From Humibacillus xanthopallidus (lineage in GTDB: Bacteria > Actinomycetota > Actinomycetes > Actinomycetales > Dermatophilaceae), in contig NZ_VFQF01000002.1 in the NCBI RefSeq assembly GCF_006717145.1, positions 372,001 through 436,000 on the forward strand: DNA of 64,000 nt. Reading direction: 5' to 3'. Shown here in pieces: positions 1-7,259 of the stretch. A program made the position numbers and the translations under genes. Below the pieces are notes generated by a model. That model did no database searches. It was not told where the DNA came from and saw only the letters and a list, made by a program, of their open reading frames with translations. Numbering within the stretch: the first letter of the stretch is position 1; each line of letters begins with the position of its first letter.

Positions 1-41
1 GCACGACCGACTGAGGCCGGGGGCGGCGTCAGGGACCGACG

Positions 42-461
42 TCAGGCGTCGGTGCCGCGCGGTGGGAGGTCGTGCTCGAAGTCCATGCGGTGCGTGCCGT
101 CAGCATCGATGTGCAGCCGCACGGTGCCGGTGATGCCCGTGAGCTCCTCGGTGCCGCTCTCGGGCACGATGACGCCGTACTCGTTGAAGCGATCGGCGCC
201 GCTGGTCGACGCGGCGTGCACGAAGTTGAACGCGCCGTGCCGACCGTCGACCGTGCCCTCGAACGACTCCAGGGCGACGTAGGTGCCGACTCCGCGCTCC
301 GGGTCGAAGGCCGACGTGAACTGGGTGATGCTGCGACCGGCCACGTCCCCGGCATACGTCTTGCTCATCCGCAGGTGGCCGCTCGGGAGTCCCGTCGCGA
401 TGCTCGGGGTGTAGTCGGTCACGTCGAAGTCCGACGTCGTGAAGGTCGAGGTGCTGATCAT
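42..461 (-). CDS. DUF3224 family protein
   Basis: Predicted 139-residue cytoplasmic protein of the DUF3224 family, a small beta-barrel family whose biochemical function is unknown. The sequence shows the family pattern of a TFTTSDFDV start, a conserved GRSITQFTSAFD stretch and a GVGTYVALESFEGTVDGRHGAF-like core (quoted in part) followed by FNFVHAAST. I placed the start at the ATG at 461 because the family homology begins there; the open frame continues upstream to 545 but those residues do not look like the family. There is no signal peptide. It is transcribed away from the DUF4118 gene and has no obvious operon partner in view. The family assignment is good; the function is open. Confidence 0.85.
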   Translation of the reverse strand: MISTSTFTTSDFDVTDYTPSIATGLPSGHLRMSKTYAGDVAGRSITQFTSAFDPERGVGTYVALESFEGTVDGRHGAFNFVHAASTSGADRFNEYGVIVPESGTEELTGITGTVRLHIDADGTHRMDFEHDLPPRGTDA

Positions 462-574
462 GCGCGAGACGCTAACCGTGTGGAGCCGGCCGCGATAGAA
501 CGTTCCCGTCAAGATCACGTCAGGGAGGTGGCGATCGTGCGTCACGGCCGCTCGGGCGGGTGTTTGCTGGAGTC

Positions 575-1348
575 ATGACGAGGAGCTGGCTGGCTGACCA
601 CCGGGCGTGGTCGCGCTGGGGCGCGGCCCTGCTGCCGGTGGCCGTGGGTGCCGTGTTGGCACTGCTGCGCGGCAGCATGAACCAGAGCACGGCAGCGATG
701 GTGCTCGTCCTCACCGTCGTGGCTGCCGCGGCCACGGGTGACCGCCTCTGCGGAGTCCTCGCGGCCCTGACGGCGGCGGGCAGCTTCGACTTCTTCCTCA
801 CCGAGCCCTACTACTCGCTCTCGATCCACCAGAGCGACGACCTCGAGCTCGCGATCGTGCTCGTCGTCGTGGGCCTCGCGGTCACGGAGATCGCTCTCTG
901 GGGACGACGGCAGGAGTCCACGGCCCAGCGCCGCGACGGCTACATCCAGGGCCTGACGCAGCTGCTCGACCTGCCCCCCGACACGAGCGAGGCGGCCCGG
1001 GCCGAGGCGATCGCGGCAGCCATCACCCGCACGCTCGGCGCCGACCGGAGCGAGTGGGTCGGGGCGCACCCCGCCGCGCTCGACGCCGTCGTCGATGCCG
1101 ACGGTGAGGTGCGCGTCGGCGGCAGCCGCGTGGCGGTCACGCGCTCGGGCCTGCCGACAGAGGCCTGCACCGCCGTCCCCGTGACCCGTGGCGGTATGCC
1201 GCTCGGCCACTTCCGCGTCGTCGCCTCGACCCGTGTCGCGCGCCCGACGCAGGAGCAGCTGCGGGTGGCCGTGCTGCTCGCCGACCGGATGTCGGCTGTC
1301 GAGTCCCTTCCGGCCCTGCCCGCACCACCGGAGGCGACTCTGCGTTGA
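575..1348 (+). CDS. DUF4118 membrane protein without a kinase domain
   Basis: Predicted 257-residue integral membrane protein. The N-terminal half has about four hydrophobic helices and the DUF4118 signature GDRLCGVLAALTAAGSFDFF followed by LTEPYYSL. DUF4118 is the transmembrane sensory domain of KdpD-type histidine kinases. The C-terminal half looks like a small cytoplasmic GAF-like segment, and there is no histidine-kinase H-box or HATPase domain. It may therefore be a stand-alone sensor or an auxiliary protein. The ATG at 575 follows a GGAG at 569-572, so it is preferred over the GTG at 560. The stop codon lies inside the first unit of a 12-bp tandem array. Confidence 0.82.
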   Translation: MTRSWLADHRAWSRWGAALLPVAVGAVLALLRGSMNQSTAAMVLVLTVVAAAATGDRLCGVLAALTAAGSFDFFLTEPYYSLSIHQSDDLELAIVLVVVGLAVTEIALWGRRQESTAQRRDGYIQGLTQLLDLPPDTSEAARAEAIAAAITRTLGADRSEWVGAHPAALDAVVDADGEVRVGGSRVAVTRSGLPTEACTAVPVTRGGMPLGHFRVVASTRVARPTQEQLRVAVLLADRMSAVESLPALPAPPEATLR

Positions 1349-1450
1349 GTGACGGGTCGAGTCACGGGTTGAGTGACGGGTTGAGTGACGGGTTGAGTGA
1401 CGGGTCGAGTGACGGGTCGAGTGACGGGTCGAGTCACGGGTCGAGTCACG
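1344..1450. repeat. 12-bp tandem array at the stop codon
   Basis: Eight full copies and one partial copy (11 of 12 bases) of a 12-bp unit, GGTYGAGTSACG, run head to tail from 1344. The variable bases are T/C at the fourth position and G/C at the ninth. The first partial unit contains the TGA stop of the DUF4118 gene, and every GGTTGAGTGACG-type copy carries further TGA triplets. The array lies between two convergent genes. Confidence 0.95.
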
Positions 1451-1459
1451 GCGTGACTC
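1443..1459. terminator. short hairpin between convergent genes
   Basis: The last repeat unit runs into GAGTCAC-GGC-GTGACTC, a perfect 7-bp stem with a 3-nt loop. It sits between the DUF4118 gene and the convergent serine protease gene, so a bidirectional terminator role is plausible. There is no T tract. Confidence 0.45.
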
Positions 1460-1481
1460 CGCGCGGCCGATCAACCGCGTG

Positions 1482-2396
1482 TCAGTCGACCGTCTGGTAG
1501 AGCGCCTGCTCCACGGTGCCGAAGTACGGGCCGTACATGACGTTCTTCTCGCCGCGGTAGCCGAACGAGTTGAGCGAGTTGAGATAGCCACCCGTGATCC
1601 AGCCTCCGCCCGACGAGCCGCCGGTCATGCTGCACGGCAACCGGTTGTCGGTCGAGCCCCTCGTGTCCTTGGTCGTGGGGCCGGAGCAGCGCCAGAGCGT
1701 CTGCCCGTCGTAGGGCGTCGCCGCGGGGTAGCCGTAGGCGTCGAAGGTGAGGTTGTAGCCCTTGTTGAACGCGATGGGGTAGGCAGAGCCCACGGCGCCC
1801 ACGAGAGTCTTGCCGTTGAGGGGGTTCATCGTCGCGAAGCCGATGTCGTGGTCGAAGTCGCCGCTCGTGCGCCACTGCTCCGTCGTCACCAGGGTCGCCG
1901 CCGTGAACGTGCCGTAGGGCCTACTGCCGTTCTCGTACTTCGGTACGAAGGCGAAGTTGCTCACGTAGGCGCCGGGGCCCTCGTTGACGCAGTGGCCGGC
2001 CGTCGTCACGAGCGAGTTCGACGAGCTCGCGGTGACCGTGCCGGAGCAGACGTAGTTGAGCCCCTTCTCCGTGAAGAAGACCTTGCCGAACAGCGGGCTC
2101 GCGGGCACCTGCACGGCCGTCGCGCTCCCGCCGCCCGGGCCGGGCTTGCCCTTTCGGGGGACGTAGACGTTCTCCCGGGGGATGGCGCTCTTCATCCGGG
2201 CCGGTGTCCAGTAGGCGGTGATCCGGCGCTGCTCGGCGAGCGTCGTTGCGGCAGCGTGCTGCCCGGTGCCGGTGCCGGTGCCGGCACCGCTAGCGGCGGC
2301 CCGGTCCGCAGCCACCGCCCCGGACGGCGCCGCGAGCGCGAGGGCGAGAGCCGCAGCCGACACGGCTGAGGTGGCGAGTGAGGTGATGATGCGCAT
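1482..2396 (-). CDS. secreted trypsin-like serine protease
   Basis: Predicted 304-residue exported protease of the chymotrypsin/V8 fold. Residues 1-29 form a Sec-type signal peptide with a short basic start, an alanine/leucine core and an AVA-A cleavage region. The catalytic triad is visible as His135 in TTAGHCV, Asp184 in DFDHDIGF and Ser262 in GGSSGGGW. Cysteines around residues 117 and 136 could form the usual disulfide near the active-site His. A Gly/Thr-rich region at about 34-46 may be a propeptide linker. The ATG at 2396 opens directly onto the signal peptide. The substrate cannot be told; such enzymes usually degrade extracellular protein. Confidence 0.88.
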   Translation of the reverse strand: MRIITSLATSAVSAAALALALAAPSGAVAADRAAASGAGTGTGTGQHAAATTLAEQRRITAYWTPARMKSAIPRENVYVPRKGKPGPGGGSATAVQVPASPLFGKVFFTEKGLNYVCSGTVTASSSNSLVTTAGHCVNEGPGAYVSNFAFVPKYENGSRPYGTFTAATLVTTEQWRTSGDFDHDIGFATMNPLNGKTLVGAVGSAYPIAFNKGYNLTFDAYGYPAATPYDGQTLWRCSGPTTKDTRGSTDNRLPCSMTGGSSGGGWITGGYLNSLNSFGYRGEKNVMYGPYFGTVEQALYQTVD

Positions 2397-2516
2397 GTGC
2401 AGCCTCCGGGTGGGGCCACCGGGGTGCCCCCGACCGGTGGGTCACCTTCACGGTAGGCCGATCCGTCGCCTGCCGGGTCAGGATCCGGCAAGGTGCGCAG
2501 GTGGTGGGGCCGAGAC

Positions 2517-3314
2517 TCAGTCGACCTGTGACCGCAGCCAGGCGATGTCGGCGCTCTGGCCCTCGACGCCGCCCGGGGTCTCGCAGACGACCGGGGCGCC
2601 CGCCGCGCTCACCAGTGCGGCGACGGCGGGACCGTCGAGCGTGCCCGAGCCGAAGTTCGTGTGGCGGTCGGCGCCCGAGCCTGCCTCGTCGCGGGAGTCG
2701 TTGGCGTGGATGAGGTCGATGCGACCGGTGATCGCCCGGATGTCGTCGACGACCGTGCCGAGGTCGAGCCCGCCCGCGAAGGCGTGGCACGTGTCGAGGC
2801 AGAAGCCGACGTTCTCGATGCCGGACGCCGTGCCGATGGCGTCCCACAGGCGGCCGATCGCCTCGAGCCGGCGCGCCATGGCGATGTCACCGCCGGCGGT
2901 GTTCTCGATGAGCAGCGGCACCGCGAGGTCGAGCCCGTCGATGCACTTGCGCCAGTTGTCGAAGCCCTTCGCGGCGTCCTCGTCGACGCCGAGGTGGCCG
3001 CCGTGCACGATGACGCCCTTGGCGCCGATCTCGGCGGCCGCGGTGAGGTGCTGCTGCAGCAGCTTGCGCCCGGGGATGCGGATGCGGTTGTTGAGGCTGG
3101 CGACGTTGATCGGGTAGGGCGCGTGGACGTAGAGGTCGATGCCCGCAGCCTCGGCGTCAGCCCGCAGCCTGGCGGCGCCCGCGGCGTACCGCACGACAGG
3201 GCCCTTGTAGCTCTGGGGGTCGCCGAGGAAGAACTGCGACAGCGTGGCGCCCCGCGCCTGCGCCTCCGCGATCGGGTCCTCCTGGTCGACGTGCGCTCCG
3301 ATGTGCAGGGCCAT
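2517..3314 (-). CDS. nfo: deoxyribonuclease IV (AP endonuclease)
   Basis: Predicted 265-residue endonuclease IV. The family cuts DNA 5' of abasic sites in base excision repair using a tri-metal centre. The protein starts MALHIGAHVDQEDP and carries the expected metal-ligand motifs: HGGH, LIENT, the CLDTCHAFAGG segment, HANDSRDE and a C-terminal CETPGG. Length is normal for actinobacterial Nfo. The ATG at 3314 begins exactly at the family N-terminus, so the roughly 60 codons of open frame upstream are not used. It is divergent from the DUF4395 gene and apparently monocistronic. Confidence 0.93.
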   Translation of the reverse strand: MALHIGAHVDQEDPIAEAQARGATLSQFFLGDPQSYKGPVVRYAAGAARLRADAEAAGIDLYVHAPYPINVASLNNRIRIPGRKLLQQHLTAAAEIGAKGVIVHGGHLGVDEDAAKGFDNWRKCIDGLDLAVPLLIENTAGGDIAMARRLEAIGRLWDAIGTASGIENVGFCLDTCHAFAGGLDLGTVVDDIRAITGRIDLIHANDSRDEAGSGADRHTNFGSGTLDGPAVAALVSAAGAPVVCETPGGVEGQSADIAWLRSQVD

Positions 3315-3399
3315 GCACGACAGCGTAGGCCCGTGGTGAGACGCCGGCGGCATCGGCAGGAGCATCCGGATGGCGAACACGATTGGATAAGGAAGGGTT

Positions 3400-3936
3400 A
3401 TGCGTTCAATAATGCTCACCATGAGTTCCTCGCGCTTCCCCACCGTCGTCGACGACGTGACGGTCCGTCTCATCGCCGCCGTCGTGCTCGTCATCGGCGT
3501 CGTCGCCCTCGGCGCCCAGCAGTGGTGGCTCTATGCCGTGCTCGCCGTCGACTTCACCCTGCGGGCCGCGCTCGGACCCAAGGCCAGCCCGATCGCCCAG
3601 CTCGTGAACCGGTGGATCCGACCCGCCGTGCCCGCGGCGAAGCGTCCGACGGCAGGCCCGCCGAAGCGCTTCGCGGCGACCATCGGGGCCGTCATGACGA
3701 TCGCCGCGACCGCGCTCTGGCTCGTCCACCTGGCCACCGGGTCGGCCGGCGCGAGCACCGGCGTCGTCGTCATCGGCGCGGTCATGGTGCTCTTCCCGCT
3801 CCTCGAGGCCGCCTTCGGCTTCTGCGTCGGCTGCCGCCTCTTCGCGGTGCTCATGCGGCTCGGCCTCGTGCCCGAGGAGGTCTGCCTCGACTGCGCCGAC
3901 ATCACGCGCCGGCGCACTCCGCAAACGGTCGCCTGA
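3400..3936 (+). CDS. DUF4395 membrane protein
   Basis: Predicted 178-residue membrane protein of the DUF4395 family. It has two hydrophobic pairs, roughly residues 22-58 and 91-135, and two Cys-x-x-Cys motifs, GFCVGC and VCLDC, which are typical of the family. DUF4395 proteins often accompany thioredoxin or sulfur-handling genes, but none is adjacent here, so no role is assigned. Three in-frame ATGs at 3400, 3412 and 3421 are possible. The first has GGAAGGG immediately upstream but with very short spacing; the third is nearer the conserved region. Confidence 0.8.
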   Translation: MRSIMLTMSSSRFPTVVDDVTVRLIAAVVLVIGVVALGAQQWWLYAVLAVDFTLRAALGPKASPIAQLVNRWIRPAVPAAKRPTAGPPKRFAATIGAVMTIAATALWLVHLATGSAGASTGVVVIGAVMVLFPLLEAAFGFCVGCRLFAVLMRLGLVPEEVCLDCADITRRRTPQTVA

Positions 3937-3996
3937 CCCGGCCGGACGGCATACGGCAGCGGGCGTGCTCGCCGGCCGGTGTGGCCACCCGACCGC

Positions 3997-4713
3997 TCAG
4001 CCCAGCCGCTCCCGCGCGAGGAAGCCGCGGATCGCCTCCCGGGGGTGGTCGCGCAGCTCGGGCCCGTGGGTGAAGGCGGCGAGGTCGTAGTCGAGCTCGC
4101 CGAGCACGGCTGCCGTGCGCTTCGTCATGGCGAAGTCGGTGCAGAAGGCGCGGATCGGCCAGCGCAGGCGACGAACGTTGAAGATCGCGTCGCCGGTGAT
4201 GAGCAGGCGCGTCTGCTCGTGGAGCAGCGAGATGTGCCCCGGTGAGTGCCCCGGCGTGTGGACCACCCGCAGGCCACCGGCCACTGGGAGCAGCTCGCCG
4301 TCTGCGAGCTCGCGCTCGACCGGCACCGGCGTGAAGTCGTGGCCGCGCGACAGGCGGTCGAAGATCCGACCGAGGAGGAAGCTGCGGTCTCGCGGTGGCG
4401 ACATGCCCGCACGGGCGTATGCGGCGTCGTCCGCGTGGATGTCGAAGCCGCGTCCCGTCGCGGCGGCGACGTGCGCCGCACCCCCGGCGTGGTCGGGGTG
4501 GGCGTGCGTCAGCACGAGACGGGTGACCTCGGACGGCGCGGACCCGATGGCGGCGAGGGCCGCGATGACCTTGGGACCCGATGGCTTCAGGCCCATGTCG
4601 ACGAGAGTCACCTGGCCGTCGTCGTCACGCAGGATGAACCCGTTGACGAAGTCGCGCACGAGCGGGATGCGCCAGACTCCTGGCACGAGCGGCACGACCG
4701 GAGCAGAGGCCAT
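3997..4713 (-). CDS. metallo-beta-lactamase-fold hydrolase
   Basis: Predicted 238-residue MBL-fold hydrolase. The metal-binding THAHPDHAGG motif lies near residue 80, and HTPGHSPGH and TGDAIF supply the later ligands, giving the standard binuclear zinc site. A HGP segment near the C-terminus fits the last ligand. The substrate of this broad family (thioesters, lactones, nucleic acids, glutathione conjugates) cannot be inferred. The ATG at 4713 is chosen because homology starts at MASAPVVPLVPGVWRI; the frame stays open upstream without family-like sequence. It converges on the DUF4395 gene. Confidence 0.88.
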   Translation of the reverse strand: MASAPVVPLVPGVWRIPLVRDFVNGFILRDDDGQVTLVDMGLKPSGPKVIAALAAIGSAPSEVTRLVLTHAHPDHAGGAAHVAAATGRGFDIHADDAAYARAGMSPPRDRSFLLGRIFDRLSRGHDFTPVPVERELADGELLPVAGGLRVVHTPGHSPGHISLLHEQTRLLITGDAIFNVRRLRWPIRAFCTDFAMTKRTAAVLGELDYDLAAFTHGPELRDHPREAIRGFLARERLG

Positions 4714-4909
4714 GACCTCGATGCTAGGCGCCGGCACCCCCGACCGACAGGTGCGCACCGAAAGGCTGCCGCTCCACGAGCGTCGTGGTGCGCTGGTGCG
4801 CCGGCCGGCGAGGTGGGTACGGGCGGAGGGTGGAGGTGCGACCAGCGCCACCGCAGATCCATCCGGCAGCGCCTCGGCGCTGCGCACCACCGCCACACCA
4901 GGAGGCACC

Positions 4910-5458
4910 GTGTCCAAGAAGGTCGCATTCCTCGTCGCCCCCGAGGGCATCGAGCAGGTCGAGCTCACCGAGCCGTGGAAGGCCGTGACCGACGCCGGCC
5001 ACGAGGCCGTCCTCGTCAGCACCGAGTCCGGCACGGTCCAGATGTTCAACCACCTCGACAAGGGTGACACCAAGGACGTCGACGTGACGGTCGGCAGCGC
5101 GACGGCCCAGGACTACGACGCGCTCGTGCTGCCCGGCGGCGTCGCCAACCCCGATGCGCTCCGTATGGACGACTCGGCGGTCGGCTTCATCCGCGACTTC
5201 GTCGCGTCGGGCCGTCCCGTCGCGGCGATCTGCCACGCGCCGTGGACCCTCATCGAGGCCGACGTGCTGAGGGGCCGCCGGGTGACGTCGTGGCCGAGCC
5301 TGCAGACCGACATCCGCAACGCCGGCGGCGAGTGGGTCGACGAGGCCCTCGTGACCGACGGCAACCTCATCACGAGCCGCAACCCCGACGACCTGCCGCA
5401 GTTCTGCGGTGCGGTCGTCGAGTCGCTCGAGCACGGAGCGGCCGCGGCCAGCGCCTGA
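4910..5458 (+). CDS. PfpI/DJ-1 family glutamine amidotransferase-like protein
   Basis: Predicted 182-residue cytoplasmic protein of the DJ-1/PfpI superfamily, related to YhbO-type general stress proteins, for which protease, chaperone and deglycase activities have been proposed. The nucleophile elbow AICHAPW carries the reactive Cys followed by His, and LVLPGGVANPD is the conserved glycine-rich loop. Translation starts at the GTG at 4910, four bases after a clean GGAGG at 4901. It diverges from the MBL hydrolase gene and ends just before a strong hairpin shared with the next, convergent gene. Confidence 0.9.
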   Translation: MSKKVAFLVAPEGIEQVELTEPWKAVTDAGHEAVLVSTESGTVQMFNHLDKGDTKDVDVTVGSATAQDYDALVLPGGVANPDALRMDDSAVGFIRDFVASGRPVAAICHAPWTLIEADVLRGRRVTSWPSLQTDIRNAGGEWVDEALVTDGNLITSRNPDDLPQFCGAVVESLEHGAAAASA

Positions 5459-5470
5459 GCCGACGTTGCG

Positions 5471-5516
5471 TGACGGAGCCCGCCCCACGGCATACCGCTG
5501 GGGGCGGGCTCCGTCA
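5471..5516. terminator. 16-bp stem terminator with CGGCATAC in its loop
   Basis: Positions 5471-5486 and 5501-5516 are perfect reverse complements (16 bp, very GC-rich), separated by a 14-nt loop that contains CGGCATAC, the dispersed 8-mer of this window. It lies between the convergent PfpI and flavin oxidoreductase genes and probably terminates both. No T tract is present. Confidence 0.85.
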
Positions 5517-5540
5517 GGTCGTGGGCTGACCCGCGGCCGG

Positions 5541-7169
5541 TCAGCCGAAGCCGTGCTGCGCCAGGGGGTGAACGAGCTCGCGCTCCTCGTAGGCGAGGTG
5601 CGACAGGAGCGTGTCGGTGAGCAGGTCGACTGTCCGCTGAAGCTCATCGAGGGCCTCGCGGCCGGCGGTGCCGTAGCCGTCGGACCCGACCATGGCGACG
5701 AGCGCCTCGTCGACCTGCTCGAGCACGTCGGCGATGACGTGGTGCTCCTGCTCGAGGCGGTCGATGACGTGCGTGAGGCTCGGCTGGCGGCGGCGCAGGT
5801 GCGGGAAGATGCTGCGGTCCTCGAGCGTGTGGTGGCCGGTGACGATGCGGCAGTAGGACTCGCAGTAAGCGCCGAGGGTCCAGCTGTTCTGGCGCATCGT
5901 CATCGTGTTGATGACCGAGCGGGCCTGGCCGACGGACAGCAGGCCCCGCCGCACCTGGTCGACGACGTCGCGCACCTGCGCCAGCTCGCTGCGCAGGTGG
6001 TCGTGCACGTCGACGAGGTGCTGCGGCACCGCCTGCTGTGCCGGGGTGTATGCCGCGTCGTCGGGCTTCGTCGTCACCGGCCGGTCCTCCTCGCGCCAGG
6101 GGAGCGACGGGCTGAGGCGACGCCCGTCGTCGGGCGTCGGGCGGACGGCCAGGGGCGCGCCCTCGGGGCTGCCCGCGCGGACCACGGGAGACCGGAGGGC
6201 CGCGTCGGGATCCACGCCGACCGGGTGGCCGTCGGTCTCGCCCGCGTCGACGGGTGAGCCGGAGGCCCGCCGCGAGCGCTCGACCTGCACGAGCTCGCGC
6301 ACGGCCGGGGCGACCTCGTCGGCGAAGCGCCGCACCGTGTCGGGGTCGTCACTGCCGAGCACGTAGGTGCTCATGCCCTGCTCGAGCGTCAGCCCGGCGA
6401 GCTGCTCGGCCCAGTCGTCCGCCGTGCCCTGCAGGAAGCCGCCGCCCGAGCCGAAGCGGCCGAAGACGTTGTACATCCGCCGGATCGCCTGGGGTCCGCG
6501 CCCCGCCTCGACCGCGGCGTCGTCGATCACCCGGTTCAACTCGGCGAGGGCGGCCGGGTCGGCATAGCCCATGCTCGGCAGCCAGCCGTCCGCGAGCCGG
6601 CCGGTGACCCGGAGCATGCGCGGCTTGTAGGCGCCGAGCCAGATCTCGACGTCGTGCAGGGGCATGGGTCCGGCGTGCAGGCCGGACACCGTGTAGTGCT
6701 CGCCCCGGCGCGTGACGGAGCGCTCGCCCCGGCGGTCCGGGTCCTGGCCCCACGTGCCGCGGATGACGCCGATCGCCTCGACGAGGGCGTCGACCGCCTC
6801 CTTGGGGCTGCGCCGCTCCCCGCCCGCCGCGACGATCGCATCCCAGAAGGCGCCGGTGCCGAGGCCGAGCTCGGCCCTACCGCCACTGACGATGTCGAGG
6901 GTGGCGATCTCCTTCGCGAGGCCGACCGGCGGCCGCAGCGGCAGGTTCGCGACGTTGTGCGCGACGCGGATCGTCGACGTGCGCGCGGCGACTGCCGTCA
7001 GCAGGGTGGAGGCGTCGAGGTGCGTCGCGTTGTAGGGGTGGTCCTGCACCGTGAAGAGGTCGAGACCCAGCACGTCGGCGAGCTGGGCCAGCTCGAGCGT
7101 GTCGTGCACGCGGGCCACCTCCGGACTCGCGAACACCCCGAACTGCAGCTCGTGCCCGTAGTCAGCCAT
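5541..7169 (-). CDS. LLM-class flavin oxidoreductase fused to a hemerythrin domain
   Basis: Predicted 542-residue two-domain protein. Residues about 1-310 match luciferase-like monooxygenases, which use F420 or FMN (GLDLFTVQDHPYN, DIVSGGRAELGLGTG, GWLPSMGYADPAAL). A charged, proline-rich linker spans about 310-385. Residues about 390-540 form a hemerythrin HHE domain with the di-iron ligand pattern HDHLRSE, TGHHTLEDRSIFPH, EQEHHVIADVLE and HLAYEERELVHP. The fusion suggests an oxygen-, NO- or redox-sensing module coupled to flavin chemistry, but the substrate is unknown. The ATG at 7169 begins the LLM homology. It lies 90 bp downstream of the M16-like gene on the same strand and may be cotranscribed. 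Confidence 0.87.
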   Translation of the reverse strand: MADYGHELQFGVFASPEVARVHDTLELAQLADVLGLDLFTVQDHPYNATHLDASTLLTAVAARTSTIRVAHNVANLPLRPPVGLAKEIATLDIVSGGRAELGLGTGAFWDAIVAAGGERRSPKEAVDALVEAIGVIRGTWGQDPDRRGERSVTRRGEHYTVSGLHAGPMPLHDVEIWLGAYKPRMLRVTGRLADGWLPSMGYADPAALAELNRVIDDAAVEAGRGPQAIRRMYNVFGRFGSGGGFLQGTADDWAEQLAGLTLEQGMSTYVLGSDDPDTVRRFADEVAPAVRELVQVERSRRASGSPVDAGETDGHPVGVDPDAALRSPVVRAGSPEGAPLAVRPTPDDGRRLSPSLPWREEDRPVTTKPDDAAYTPAQQAVPQHLVDVHDHLRSELAQVRDVVDQVRRGLLSVGQARSVINTMTMRQNSWTLGAYCESYCRIVTGHHTLEDRSIFPHLRRRQPSLTHVIDRLEQEHHVIADVLEQVDEALVAMVGSDGYGTAGREALDELQRTVDLLTDTLLSHLAYEERELVHPLAQHGFG

Positions 7170-7259
7170 GTCGTGGGAACGGCGGTGGGCAGCGGCGGCA
7201 TTCCCCCTCGGCTGTCCAGGCCCCGCGATGCCGCAGCCGCGGCGCGTCGGCGCCAATCC

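Noticed and set aside
542-1591. Minus-strand frame with DSTRHSTRHSTR repeats
   Set aside because: The periodic peptide is only the translation of the 12-bp DNA array; the rest is antisense to the DUF4118 gene.
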